Shown: positions 12,550 through 21,660, counted from the first letter of the stretch. The stretch is 64,000 bases of DNA from Topomyia yanbarensis (GCF_030247195.1 NC_080670.1:157492580-157556579), one strand, 5' to 3'. Translations and numbers: made by a program. Notes: generated from the sequence alone by a model not told the origin.

Positions 12550-13260
12550 CTATTTGCTAGCAGTTTTGTCGAAAATATACTGCAATGTTTCGTTTTCTCC
12601 CACGACTGGGATTAAAATATGTTCGTTTTCAGAGTCCGGAATAAAATCTGCGTTGCGTTGGTTAAAGTCTCCGTAAATGTGAACTTTAACCTCGGCTGGG
12701 AGTTCAGATAAAATTTGTTCAGCAATTTGGAAAAAAGCTTCGTACGATGTTATATTAGCATGCTCTGGTGGGAAATATACAGAGGCAAAAACATGCATTT
12801 CGCCGGCAATGTTTGATTTAACCCACACATGTTCAAATTCTTTAAACTTCACTGTGACTAGAATTTCTGAATTAAATTGAGCCGAAATACCCACAAGAAC
12901 TCCCCCGCCAGACTTCTTTTGAGATTCGTGAAGATTTCGATCGTCTCTGAATACATTAAAGCCACTGCCGAAAATTTCTTCACTTATTACGCTATCGTCC
13001 CAGCTAGTTTCAGTTCCTAATATAACCAAAAATGACGAACCTAATATACGTTTATGAATTTCTGCCATTTTGGCTGGACTTTTCATCCTATTAAAATTTT
13101 GACAATACATTAATAATTCTGTCGCAGTCTTTTTTGTATTGGAAAGTCTACCATCATTATCTAATTCTTGGAAAACACTGTGCTCAACAGCAAACTCGTC
13201 TTTTTCTTCTTCTAAGGAAAGTGTCGAAACTACCGAAAACACGAATGTTGAAAGCGGCAT
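12550..13260 (-). pseudogene. CR1-like APE-type endonuclease (N-terminal part of ORF2)
   Basis: The family nicks target DNA to start target-primed reverse transcription. Residues consistent with the family are visible: a YCQNFNRMKS stretch (~52-61), GTETSW with the catalytic Glu (~82-87), and GDFNQR (197-202). The later catalytic SDH motif is absent because the frame ends after KTASK at 12550. The sequence immediately downstream matches the endonuclease-RT linker, so the C-terminal part of the endonuclease was deleted. The frame overlaps the end of ORF1 by about 30 bases. Not expected to be active. Confidence 0.75.
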
Positions 13261-14609
13261 GCCTCACACTGTGATGATGATGGCGAACATTCCTTATTTA
13301 CTGCATTTAATTGATGCGATGATCTTGATGTATCACGTGCTGGGTAGGGATTCAAAATCTCGCCTCGTGTAAATTGAATCGATGGAATATAATTTGTAGA
13401 TAGGCCGGAAAAACGATCCTTGGCTGCTGCAAGAAGCACTCTATCCGGTGGTAGAAGATTCGTGTTGCAGCTATGATTGGGATGACGGTTTTGGTTATGA
13501 CTGGAGCTACTGGCACGACTAAAGAAGTTGCGATTGGAAAAATTGGCCGGCGGGCCATAATAACGATCGTTTATTGTTGCAGGGGGTCTCCGATCAGGTG
13601 GAAAAATATTGTTGTTGTTGTTGTTTTTAATATTAGTATTCCGGTTTCTAAATATTTGTTTCTTTTTACGCCTTCTAGCCTTATCCGCCTGTTTTTGTTG
13701 ATTCAATCGATTTATTTCTCGCGCATCGTACTCACTCCAGTCAGCTTTCCATACTTTTTTCGTGCCCAAGAAACGCCATCCTGAGTTGATAGCGTTATTT
13801 AGTTCAATTTCCAAACTGGGGCGTGAGTCATTCGGCGATAGCAATTGCGCGGTCTTATTATTCGCATATACATATGCTGACATCGATTTAACCTCGTTGA
13901 GAATTTCTGGCAGCAACGTTGATTCATGTGGCGACCGTAGTTGCCTGGTGCTTTTGTTTTCATTGAGGGCAACTGAGACCGACTTCAACTCGTCGAGAAT
14001 CTCGTATCCTAGGGTGGAATTTGGAGGATTGCTGTTGGCTGTGTCTAAAGACAGCTGACTAAGCTGACTTATTTCCGCGTTCATGTCACGCAAATCAGCG
14101 GATAATTCCGAAGTAACTGTTTTCAACGATTCGTATACACTATCTGATGTTGACTTAATTGCTGTGTCAAGCATAGAGGTAACGTGGTTTTTTATTGCAA
14201 TAACGCTGCCGGCTAGACTACTATTTTTGTTGATTGCAATCAATTCTTGTTTAACAGTAGTGAGAAGTATTTCTAGGCCTTCGAGTGCCTCATGTACTAG
14301 GTCCGGCTTGTTTTGCTGAAATGTTAGTTGATGAATCACTTCAGTATTCTCCCGTATTTGTTTTTCCAGAAGTTTTTGCTGCTCGGCGAGTCCGTTGAAA
14401 GCAATTTTCCCATGTAGTAGTTCCTGACACGAGTCGCAGCATGGCAGTATGTACGAGTTGACATCAACCAATCTCCTGTCCTTTCTCCTTAGTGATCCCC
14501 GCTGCACGGTAACGCCAATGCAAGCTGCATGATACTTCCTTGGGCATTCAACACACGTCCACAGAATCGAATCCGCAGAGGCGTCCAAGGCACAAATTTC
14601 GCAGTTCAT
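13230..14609 (-). CDS. CR1-like ORF1 protein with PHD finger
   Basis: A 459-residue open frame with an ATG start. The N-terminus carries a complete C4HC3 zinc finger of PHD type: C3, C6, C19, C22, H27, C30, C58, C61 (NCEIC, CVEC, KYHAAC, CCDSC). A long coiled-coil-like middle follows (Leu/Ile-rich heptads about residues 75-260), then a basic patch (QADKARRRKKKQ, ~300) and an Asn/Pro/Arg-rich C-terminus. PHD-bearing ORF1 proteins are known in CR1-like LINEs. They presumably bind the element RNA and perhaps chromatin; the chromatin role is inference. Reads without interruption here, unlike ORF2 downstream. Confidence 0.8.
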   Translation of the reverse strand: MNCEICALDASADSILWTCVECPRKYHAACIGVTVQRGSLRRKDRRLVDVNSYILPCCDSCQELLHGKIAFNGLAEQQKLLEKQIRENTEVIHQLTFQQNKPDLVHEALEGLEILLTTVKQELIAINKNSSLAGSVIAIKNHVTSMLDTAIKSTSDSVYESLKTVTSELSADLRDMNAEISQLSQLSLDTANSNPPNSTLGYEILDELKSVSVALNENKSTRQLRSPHESTLLPEILNEVKSMSAYVYANNKTAQLLSPNDSRPSLEIELNNAINSGWRFLGTKKVWKADWSEYDAREINRLNQQKQADKARRRKKKQIFRNRNTNIKNNNNNNIFPPDRRPPATINDRYYGPPANFSNRNFFSRASSSSHNQNRHPNHSCNTNLLPPDRVLLAAAKDRFSGLSTNYIPSIQFTRGEILNPYPARDTSRSSHQLNAVNKECSPSSSQCEACRFQHSCFR

Positions 14610-14649
14610 TTTATTATCGTTCGCACTTTTTTTTTAAATCGGTCACTTA

Positions 14650-14770
14650 AAACAAAACAAACTTTAGCACGCGGCGCGCGGTCAAATTGAAACAAAACAA
14701 ACTTTAGCACGAGGCGCTTGGTGAAATTAAAATTAAACAAACTTTAGCGCGCGATACCGAGAGCGAATGC
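14650..14770 (-). repeat. Three 40-bp repeats in the LINE 5' leader
   Basis: ACAAACTTTAGC recurs with exact 40-bp spacing (the ACTTTAGC core starts at 14661, 14701 and 14741), followed by GC-rich variants such as ACGCGGCGCG and ACGAGGCGCTTGG. Repeats upstream of ORF1 are common in LINE promoters. A promoter role is inference. Confidence 0.7.
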
Positions 14771-14820
14771 AAAACACGTCCACACTTATTGACGACTAAA
14801 TATCGAATCGAATGGTATAT

Positions 14821-15108
14821 AATAATAATATCAACCCTACATTGGGTGTTTTAAAAAACTATGTTTATTATAAATTCGGAAATCACTGCACTTCACTCGA
14901 ACGTTTCTAATACAAGACTGACTTCTGCTGCTCCTAACACGATCGATTTATTCGATCGTTCTGTCTAGTTTGCAATTTTACGTTGGCCACGTTGTTCAGG
15001 GTCCGAATTGATGACGGTGCCGTTGTGTTGCCATGTGGTGGAAGTGCCCGTGCCATGTGGTAGAACTTGCTGATGCCGCGTGGCGTGTTCGGAGGCTTCC
15101 TTGTAATT
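14821..15108 (-). repeat. 3' LTR of the errantivirus
   Basis: 288 bp, same sequence as 21863-22150. On the element strand it starts AATTACAAGG and ends GATATTATTATT. It contains an Inr-type initiator TCAGTC (14916-14921) and, about 50 bp downstream, AATAAA (14864-14869), giving a U3-R-U5 layout with a short R region. There is no obvious TATA box upstream of the initiator, as in other gypsy-group LTRs. Confidence 0.93.
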
Positions 15109-15120
15109 CCTCCGGGGGGT
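15109..15120 (-). other. Candidate polypurine tract, short
   Basis: On the element strand the bases just before the 3' LTR read ACCCCCCGGAGG. Only GGAGG is purine, so the plus-strand primer tract is unusually short or non-canonical. The position next to the LTR is right for the role, but function is inference. Confidence 0.4.
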
Positions 15121-15134
15121 AAAAAAGCGTGTCC

Positions 15135-16655
15135 TCACGCGTTGGTGACTTCGTCTGTGTGTATTCCTGATGTGGGTGGCTTTCGATTTTTCCTGCGGGA
15201 CAGCTTGGTTAGAATCCTGTGAATTTCTTGTCTAAAATAGAGAAGGGCAAATGTTGTTAGGGTTAGGCTGAGCGCCGTTGAGATTGAGATTCCGCTAAGC
15301 AGGCTCCAGTTCCAAACATCATGATTGAACTGTTTCAGATGAATGTGATCCAGTAGCTTCCGGTTTTCTAGACTCCTGTTGTCGAGAGTTGTTATGTTGT
15401 GTGTTGGTACCAGTTGTTGTTTTATGACTAGGTCATGCATGGCTCCTTGGAAGACTGATTGTTTAATGGTTATGTTTTGGGATACGAAAATTTCCGTTTT
15501 GAAATGTATTTTGCAGTTCCAGAAGGAAATGATGAAGTTGCCGTTCAACTTCCGATTGGCGGGGCCACAATTTGATATTAGTTCGTTATTTTTTGCGTTG
15601 TTTATGAGAAGTGTGTTATCAGAAACGAGCTTAGCTATTGTTTCATTTTCTGTTTTTGTGTTACATTGACTGTTCACTCCCAAGATGATTGGGTAGATGC
15701 AGTCATCGTTGAATGGTTTGATGAATGTACTTCGTTGAACGTAGTTGTCTGGTTGTGAGGTTGTGTAAAGATTTCTCCGATCTTTGATGATGAATTTTGG
15801 GTAGTCTGTAATGATCGAATTGTTGTTGATTAGCGGGTGAATTTCTAGTACGATGGCTTCCCTTTCTTATAGTTTTGGCACACCCAATATGTATAATAGT
15901 GTGTCCTTATTGAGAGCGATTTTGGGAGTTAGATATGACAGAGCTTGGTCCGGTATTTCGATTTTGACACCCTGTTCTTCTAACATTGTTTTCATAAGAT
16001 GAATTTCCTTTAGGGATAAGACTTTGTTGCTTGGAATTGAAGCTTTTGCGAGAGTTACCGTTTCTAGTATGTTTTCTAGTATTTTGTTGACTGTTTCTAT
16101 GTTGATTATTGTGTTTATGAGTTGAATTTCGTTTAAGATGAGGTTATTGTCGTTTGCATTCTCTATTAGTTTGTTAATAGTTTTTGTGACGTCCTGGATT
16201 CTTTTACCAAGTTGTGTGTTAATCCGAGTCTGTTGATTATTTCCGTCGACTAGTTTATTGAGCGTGTCGTTTATCAGATGAAGGTCTTGGGCGTCCGGGC
16301 TTCCTCCGATCCATTTCCATACTGTTCCTACGGTGTCCCATCTTTTTTGGCGATGTGGCTTAATTTGCAAGAAATTATTGTAGAGTTCCTTAACTTTGTA
16401 TTGAATTATGGTAGATAACTGGGAATTAGTTTTGCTGTATGCTATATTTATCAAACTGTCTATTGTAGTCTCTATATCTGTCAAGTTTATGGGGTGTATA
16501 ACGTTAATAACTCCTGTCTGAATTTTACATTGACCTTTCTCTAATACCAATAACGGTTTTTTGTTAAGGTTAGTTAGTTCTAATTCTTGGCTTTTTATTA
16601 TTGTTAAAATTGTTGTGAAAATTAAAGCTATATGAATTGTTTTGAATTGTCTCAT
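15135..16655 (-). pseudogene. Errantivirus env (fusion glycoprotein), one in-frame stop
   Basis: The envelope protein of insect errantiviruses mediates membrane fusion and is related to baculovirus F proteins. The open frame extends up to 16736, but the likely start is the ATG at 16655, because the splice acceptor at 16718 would remove the earlier ATG. A hydrophobic signal-like segment (IHIALIFTTILTII) follows that start. A furin-type site RQKR lies at residues 129-132 counted from 16736, followed by a hydrophobic stretch. A membrane anchor (LLSGISISTALSLTLTTFAL) and a basic tail are near the C-terminus. A TAA at 15867-15869 divides the frame; both sides are in the same frame with no other stop, so a single nonsense codon truncates Env before its anchor. 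Confidence 0.8.
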
Positions 16656-16715
16656 TTTCCTGACGTTTCGTGTCGAGTGAAGGAGTTTGGGGGATTTTAA
16701 TCTACGGCTTGCGAT

Positions 16716-16735
16716 GGCTGAAACGAGAAATTTCA
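16716..16735 (-). promoter_or_regulatory. Candidate splice acceptor for env mRNA
   Basis: On the element strand TGAAATTTCTCGTTTCAG ends at 16718: a pyrimidine-rich tract followed by CAG, between the end of pol and the first useful env ATG. Combined with the donor at 21655 it would produce the subgenomic env message typical of gypsy-group elements. Not proven from sequence alone. Confidence 0.65.
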
Positions 16736-16838
16736 AAAGTTTTTAGTGTTTATATTCTTTTTTTTTTTGTCTCCGTGTGGTTTGAGGCCCCTTTGGAATC
16801 TGAAAAAGGAAAGTGACAGGTATTATTAGGTGATTAAA

Positions 16839-19800
16839 CTAGTTGTTTTTTCTTAATCTTTTTAGTTTGTTTTTATTGCGCTTAACATTCCTATTAATCT
16901 TTATAGTTTTATCGTGGTTTTCCAAGCATTTTGTAGCTATGTATCTGGGGTCGATTTTCTTCCTAGTGCCCTTTTTAATATGAATGTCGCTGTTTACGTT
17001 AATATTTGGTGGTTCTTCCTTTTTGTGGTTGTATTTTTTCATATTGTTTTGTGCTTTTTCCAAATTGAGGATTATTTTATCGAATAATTTTTGGGCTGCT
17101 TCCGAAATTTCTGCCGGGTTCGTAATGTTTCTCTGATTGAACACTACTTCGTTGGGAGTGAACGAGGTAGCTGAATGTACTGTTTCGTTGTACAATGCGT
17201 TTACAACGGACATGATTTCTAGGGAGGATAGTTCAGGGTATTTGTGTTTATTGGTATTAAACATTTCTATTATAGTACTGTGGGTCTTTTCTATTTGCCC
17301 GTTCGATTCGGATGAGGATGCGAATTCAATATTAATTCCTAAGTTTGCCAGGAAACCTTTAAGCTGAATGCTGGTAAAGGTTGCCTCATGGTCGCACACA
17401 ATAGTTTTTGGTAATCCGAAATTTCTGAAATAGGAAGTCAAGGCGTTTTGAATGTCCGCCGTGTTTCTTGTGGGTATTTCAATTAATTGTAAGTGCTTGG
17501 AAAATGCACATATGAATGTTAGGTAGTTACTTTTGTCCATACCAAAGATGTCCATGTGAACTCTCTGGAAGGGAGATTTTTCGATTGGCCTTGGTGAAAT
17601 TTTAATGTTGTATGGCTTTCGCTCATACTTGTGTTGCGCGCATATGGGGCAAGAATTGTTGAAGGTTCTTATTTTCTTTATCATGTTGGGGAAGTAGTAT
17701 GATCTCTTTATTTGTTTTTCTATTTCTTGAATTCCGCGATGGGCCCTTTCGTGCTCTTTTTTCACGATTGCGTCTTGTCTTTGCTCCGACAGGACGTCTT
17801 CCACCATGTTTTGTGTGAGTACGAAGTGTGAGGGTGAACCTGAAAAGTGTTCTCGGTATACTTCTTGTATGAGTTGTAGAGTGTCTTCGGGGGCGAGGAT
17901 AGCGGTTTGCTTTCCATTATGATATTGTTTGATGGTGTTTGTTATCAAATCTTTGTTAAGATTGTCACTACAAATAATGGTTCGGGTATGATGAGGAAAT
18001 ATTGTCTCATGGATAGTTGTGTTGATTCTGGCGTGTTTAAAAATTATTTGATTTCTGTAGATGTTAATTGGTCGTTCCGTAAAGTGTAGGAAGAAGTCTG
18101 AAGAGGTGTCTGCAGAGTGGACTGTGCTATCATCGGTTTCTGTCATATTGATTTCTACTTTTCTACTCAAGGCGTCAGCGACGACGTTTGTTCTACCTGT
18201 CTTGTATTCTATGGTGTAGTCATAGTTTTCCAGCTCAAGCCTCCATTTCAGTATTTTGGTGTTTTTGTTCGAGGTTTTTATAAATGTTAGTGGTTTGTGG
18301 TCTGTCACTAGTGTGAACTTATGGCCGTATAGGTAAGGTTTAAATTTTTCGGTAGCCCAGATTATGGCAAGGGCTTCTTTTTCAATAGTCGGGTAGTTAA
18401 CTTCATGTTTATTTAGTGTTCTTGAAGCAAATGCTATCGGGTGGTCTTTGTTATCCTGTATTTGCGACAATTCGGCACCTATTGCGTAATTAGAGGCGTC
18501 TGTTGTCAAAATAAAGGGTTTCTCGAAGTCGGGGTAAATTAATATGGGATCTGATGTTAGCATCTTTTTGCATTTGGCGAAGGCTTCAACGTATTCTGGG
18601 TCTTTTGTGTTGAGTATCATTCCTTTTTTTAGGTATTTTGTCATTGGTCTTGCTATTTTTGAAAAATCCATGATAAATTTCCTGTAGTAACTAAGCAGTC
18701 CTAGAAATTGTTTTATCTGTTTTTCGTTCTGTGGCAGAGTCCAGTTGAGAATTTCTTTGATTTTATCTGGGTTTGGCTTAACGCCTTTTTCTGTTATTAT
18801 GTGTCCTAGGAATTCACATTCTTTTCTTAAGAATTCGCACTTATCCACCTGGATTTTCAAATTTGATAGGGTTAGTCTTTCGAGAACTTTTGCAAGATTT
18901 TCTAAATGGTGTTTCAAATTCCTGCCAAACACTATTATGTCGTCTAGGTATACGTAACAAACTCTTCCGATTAGGTCGCCTAGTATTGAGTTCATAGCTC
19001 GTTGAAATGTCGCCGGTGCGTTTTTTAATCCGAACGGCATTCGTAGAAATTCATAATGTCCTTGATCCGTGCTGAAAGCAGTTTTATTTCTTGAACTTTC
19101 GTCGAGTTCAATCTGGTGGAAACCTGATTTTAAATCTAGAGTGGTGAAGTATGTTGCTTTCCCCAAACTGTCGAGTATGTCTTCAATTTGTGGTATGGGG
19201 TGTTTGTCCTCGATCGTTTTATCGTTCAATTTACGATAATCGATGACAACCCTGAATTTCCTTTTCCCAGATGCGTCCAATTTCTTGGGAACTACCCAAA
19301 TTGGTGCGTTCCACGGAGATTCTGAGTGTGTTATGATGCCGTTTTCCAGCATATCTTTGACTTGTTCTTTTACGGTTTCTTTATGAGCGTGGGGGTATCT
19401 GTAGGTTTTTGTATAGACCGGGAGGTCGTCAGTTGTGTTAATTTTATGTTTAATTTTCGTAGTTGCAGTAAGTTTTTCGTTTTCTTTAAGTATTACATCG
19501 CTATGGTTCTTAAGGGTATCTAGTAGTCGGTCTCTTTCGAACTTGGAAAGGTGTTTTGTTCTGATTAGTTCGTCGAATGGGTGTGGTTCCAATTTTTTCA
19601 TATTCGGTTTGTCTGAGAAGAAACTGCGTGTTTCGAAGTTGTTAACTTGTAATTTTAATTCCGGGAATGAGTTCTGTGAGATTGGTTTCTTGTTTGCTCG
19701 AATTACGACTGTGGTTCTATTATTTTTAGCTCTATAGATTCCGGGTTCGATGATTATGTTTTCATTCAATTTTGAAGGTTTAGTTACAAGCCAATCACCG

Positions 19801-20270
19801 TTTTTATCGGTGCCAAGGGTGAGAAAATGATTTTGTTCGGTTCTCGTTGGTTCGATGTTGTATTTATGAACCGGGAATATTGTGTCGCCCACTGTTAGTG
19901 TGAGATTCTGATAATTTAATACGGCGTTGAATTTGGAAAGGGTTTCTGTGCCTATAAGACCATCGAACTCGGGGTGGAAATCTAATTCATATAGGGTAAT
20001 TGGTGGTAATTTTTCACTTAGTACTTTACATTTACCCTTTTTGTTTACTATTCTATTGCCTGTAATGTTTTTAGTGGTGGTAGGTATGATTGTTTTTGTC
20101 TTACTAAGTATGCCAGGCTTCACAATGTTCTTGTTGGCTCCTGAATCAATTAAAAATTTAAAGGTTTGGCCCGTATTTTGTTTGGTGATTACGAGATATG
20201 GTAAAAAATTGTGTGACTTCAGTTGCTTTGTTACGTCTCTGAGTTCTGAGTTGAAATACAACAAAAATTT
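16839..20270 (-). CDS. pol: Errantivirus Pol polyprotein (PR-RT-RH-IN)
   Basis: About 1140 residues, reached from gag by a -1 frameshift at 20264-20270 rather than by its own ATG. Numbering from the TTG at 20264: aspartic protease DSGA (40-43); RT with FRVVIDYRKLN (337-347), TLDLKSGFHQI (375-385) and catalytic YLDD (439-442); RNase H with TTDAS (587-591), the acidic EKEAL helix (~628) and TDHKPL (654-659); integrase with an HHCC zinc domain (H838, H842, C872, C875) and the catalytic triad D905, D958, E992. The C-terminus is Lys/Arg-rich. All catalytic residues are present and the frame is open, so this Pol could be functional. Arrangement and YLDD are typical of the Ty3/gypsy errantivirus clade. 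Confidence 0.93.
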   Translation of the reverse strand, partial: KFLLYFNSELRDVTKQLKSHNFLPYLVITKQNTGQTFKFLIDSGANKNIVKPGILSKTKTIIPTTTKNITGNRIVNKKGKCKVLSEKLPPITLYELDFHPEFDGLIGTETLSKFNAVLNYQNLTLTVGDTIFPVHKYNIEPTRTEQNHFLTLGTDKNGDWLVTKPSKLNENIIIEPGIYRAKNNRTTVVIRANKKPISQNSFPELKLQVNNFETRSFFSDKPNMKKLEPHPFDELIRTKHLSKFERDRLLDTLKNHSDVILKENEKLTATTKIKHKINTTDDLPVYTKTYRYPHAHKETVKEQVKDMLENGIITHSESPWNAPIWVVPKKLDASGKRKFRVVIDYRKLNDKTIEDKHPIPQIEDILDSLGKATYFTTLDLKSGFHQIELDESSRNKTAFSTDQGHYEFLRMPFGLKNAPATFQRAMNSILGDLIGRVCYVYLDDIIVFGRNLKHHLENLAKVLERLTLSNLKIQVDKCEFLRKECEFLGHIITEKGVKPNPDKIKEILNWTLPQNEKQIKQFLGLLSYYRKFIMDFSKIARPMTKYLKKGMILNTKDPEYVEAFAKCKKMLTSDPILIYPDFEKPFILTTDASNYAIGAELSQIQDNKDHPIAFASRTLNKHEVNYPTIEKEALAIIWATEKFKPYLYGHKFTLVTDHKPLTFIKTSNKNTKILKWRLELENYDYTIEYKTGRTNVVADALSRKVEINMTETDDSTVHSADTSSDFFLHFTERPINIYRNQIIFKHARINTTIHETIFPHHTRTIICSDNLNKDLITNTIKQYHNGKQTAILAPEDTLQLIQEVYREHFSGSPSHFVLTQNMVEDVLSEQRQDAIVKKEHERAHRGIQEIEKQIKRSYYFPNMIKKIRTFNNSCPICAQHKYERKPYNIKISPRPIEKSPFQRVHMDIFGMDKSNYLTFICAFSKHLQLIEIPTRNTADIQNALTSYFRNFGLPKTIVCDHEATFTSIQLKGFLANLGINIEFASSSESNGQIEKTHSTIIEMFNTNKHKYPELSSLEIMSVVNALYNETVHSATSFTPNEVVFNQRNITNPAEISEAAQKLFDKIILNLEKAQNNMKKYNHKKEEPPNINVNSDIHIKKGTRKKIDPRYIATKCLENHDKTIKINRNVKRNKNKLKRLRKNN

Positions 20271-21466
20271 TCTTCCGTTTCGCTTTGCTCACTTTCCGTA
20301 TCTCCATCGGAAATTTCGTTATTATTTATTTGTTTGTTCAGTGTCAATTTGCTTCGTATTGAGGAATCGACGTCCATTGGCTCGGTTTTAAATTTTTGTT
20401 GAGATGGTTCGAATTTGGGTTGATTGAACTTGTGCCGGTTTGGTTTGACTTCGTCGTTCCGGTTTTTTAAATTTTTATTGAAGTTGCTGTTTTCTCCAGA
20501 TGGACTGTATTTAGCATATTGTTTCTGTTTATCGTATTTTTCTTCGACTGTTATTTTACGGGTAGTTTCATTGGAGGTGAATTTGCAAAGAAATGCGTAA
20601 GCTTGTTCGATATCTTTAGGACCGTTTGCCTGGACATAGCCGAAGTAGGGTTTTTGTAGGCCACTAATAAATGCTGCCAGGCTGTATTCGTCTATAAATG
20701 AATTTATGGCGTCCCAATTGGAGTTGTATTTTGTATTTTGTTTTGCGATCGATTTTATATTCTGTATTAATTGTTTGGTTTTCTGGTAATATTGATTAAC
20801 ATTACCATCCATTTTTGTATGCCAGAGTTGACAGTTGTATGTGGATAATTCTTGTTTGTCGCCTAGGCAGGCGTTTAGAATTTCCTTAATTTCAGTGAAG
20901 GTTGTAGGGCTTCCGTTTGTACACAAGATGTCCCTTGCTTCACCTTCAATTTTATTTGCCACTGCTGTGACGTACATTTGGAATATAGGTGGACTCACTA
21001 AGGGTTCAAATACACTCAAAGTTTTTTCTGCTGTCTCCAGCCAGCTGTTTAATTGTTTTTTGCTCCCTTTAAATGCGGGTAGCATTTTGATTGGGTCAGG
21101 TATCTTGAACGGATCACCTGACGTAGTTAAGTATTGTGGTGATTGCGGCGTCGGCATAAATTGTCCGGCACTCGCGCTGCTATTAATTTTTGCTTGTATA
21201 GCACCTAAGAATGTTTCTTGCTGTTGTTGCCTGTTACTAATTTGTTTTAGTGCAGCTAAGATATCATCCATGGTGGGGTGATCAACGGGTTGATCATTAG
21301 TGTTGTTGAGCGACATAATGTTTGTCAGCTCGTCAATTTTTCTTTGGTCGATGGGAACGTGTGAATGTCCTCCGGACTCGATGGAATCGATAGATTCTTC
21401 TGAAGAGCTCAAATTCCTGCTGCACAGAAATTTGTTTTGCCTTGCGTCTTTCAGTGTTTTTGGCAT
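20231..21466 (-). CDS. gag: Errantivirus Gag
   Basis: A 411-residue structural protein that would form the capsid around genomic RNA. It starts at an ATG (MPKTLKDARQNK) 15 bp downstream of the leader stem-loops. The central part (~110-290) has the helical capsid-like layout, including TFTEIKEILNACLG. The C-terminal third is basic (KPNRHKFNQPKFEPSQQKFK) and then acidic (DGDTESEQSETEE). There is no CCHC zinc knuckle, which is normal for gypsy-group errantiviruses; RNA binding probably uses the basic region. It ends at a TAA (20231-20233) after ENFCCISTQNSET and overlaps pol by about 30 bases. Confidence 0.88.
   Translation of the reverse strand: MPKTLKDARQNKFLCSRNLSSSEESIDSIESGGHSHVPIDQRKIDELTNIMSLNNTNDQPVDHPTMDDILAALKQISNRQQQQETFLGAIQAKINSSASAGQFMPTPQSPQYLTTSGDPFKIPDPIKMLPAFKGSKKQLNSWLETAEKTLSVFEPLVSPPIFQMYVTAVANKIEGEARDILCTNGSPTTFTEIKEILNACLGDKQELSTYNCQLWHTKMDGNVNQYYQKTKQLIQNIKSIAKQNTKYNSNWDAINSFIDEYSLAAFISGLQKPYFGYVQANGPKDIEQAYAFLCKFTSNETTRKITVEEKYDKQKQYAKYSPSGENSNFNKNLKNRNDEVKPNRHKFNQPKFEPSQQKFKTEPMDVDSSIRSKLTLNKQINNNEISDGDTESEQSETEENFCCISTQNSET
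20264..20270 (-). promoter_or_regulatory. -1 ribosomal frameshift site between gag and pol
   Basis: On the element strand the heptamer A AAT TTT lies in the gag frame (GAA AAT TTT TGT). It fits X XXY YYZ exactly. Slipping back one base leads into the open pol frame (TTG TTG TAT TTC). The gag and pol frames differ by -1 and overlap only here, supporting its use. I could not evaluate a downstream pseudoknot. Confidence 0.8.
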
Positions 21467-21480
21467 TCGTTAATTTCAAA

Positions 21481-21609
21481 GAACGACACCTATCTAGTAG
21501 TGTGTTGTTCGAATTAGCGCCTATCTGGTAGTACGCCAATTAGAAGATCGTCTATTTAGTAGTGCGATCTTCTGGTTGGATGAGCGCCTATCTGGTAGTA
21601 CGCTGATCC
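21481..21609 (-). promoter_or_regulatory. Four tandem stem-loops in the errantivirus leader
   Basis: Stem-loops at 21481-21510, 21512-21541, 21542-21573 and 21578-21609. On the RNA (minus) strand each apical part reads CTA-CYARA-TAG (CCAGA, CTAAA, CCAGA, CTAGA loops closed by CTA/TAG). The lower stems have different sequences but stay complementary: AGAAGATCG/CGATCTTCT (perfect 9 bp), GGATCAGCG/CGCTCATCC (8 of 9), AATTGGCG/CGCTAATT (8 bp with one G-U), GAACAACAC/GTGTCGTTC (8 of 9). They lie between the splice donor (21655) and the gag ATG (21466), so only unspliced genomic RNA carries them. A packaging or dimerisation signal is the natural inference; control of gag translation is an alternative. 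Confidence 0.75.
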
Positions 21610-21649
21610 GAAATGAGTAATGTTTTTCTTTGAAATTAAAAAAAAACTC

Positions 21650-21660
21650 ACTCACCTGTC
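21650..21660 (-). promoter_or_regulatory. Candidate major splice donor
   Basis: On the element strand GACAG|GTGAGT, with the intron starting at 21655, is a near-perfect donor. It is located after the primer site and before the stem-loops and gag. The exon upstream (21656-21862) holds no ATG, so a spliced message would initiate in env. Confidence 0.7.

Larger units (their letters stand above)
10376..14804 (-). mobile_element. CR1-like LINE with PHD-finger ORF1
   Basis: A 4.43-kb non-LTR retrotransposon in minus orientation. The 3' end is a (TAAA)n tail (TTTA repeats at about 10376-10392 on +). The 5' leader has three 40-bp repeats. It sits in array unit 3. The flanking target is intact on both sides, with a short GAAT duplication (10372-10375 and 14805-14808). 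Gene order on its sense strand is ORF1 (PHD finger), APE-type endonuclease, reverse transcriptase. The PHD finger in ORF1 is a known trait of CR1-like LINEs. This copy is defective: the endonuclease/RT junction carries a deletion with frameshift and a stop. Confidence 0.8.

Noticed and set aside
16839..20264. Independent start codon for pol (TTG at 20264)
   Set aside because: The -1 slippery heptamer at the same place explains pol expression better.
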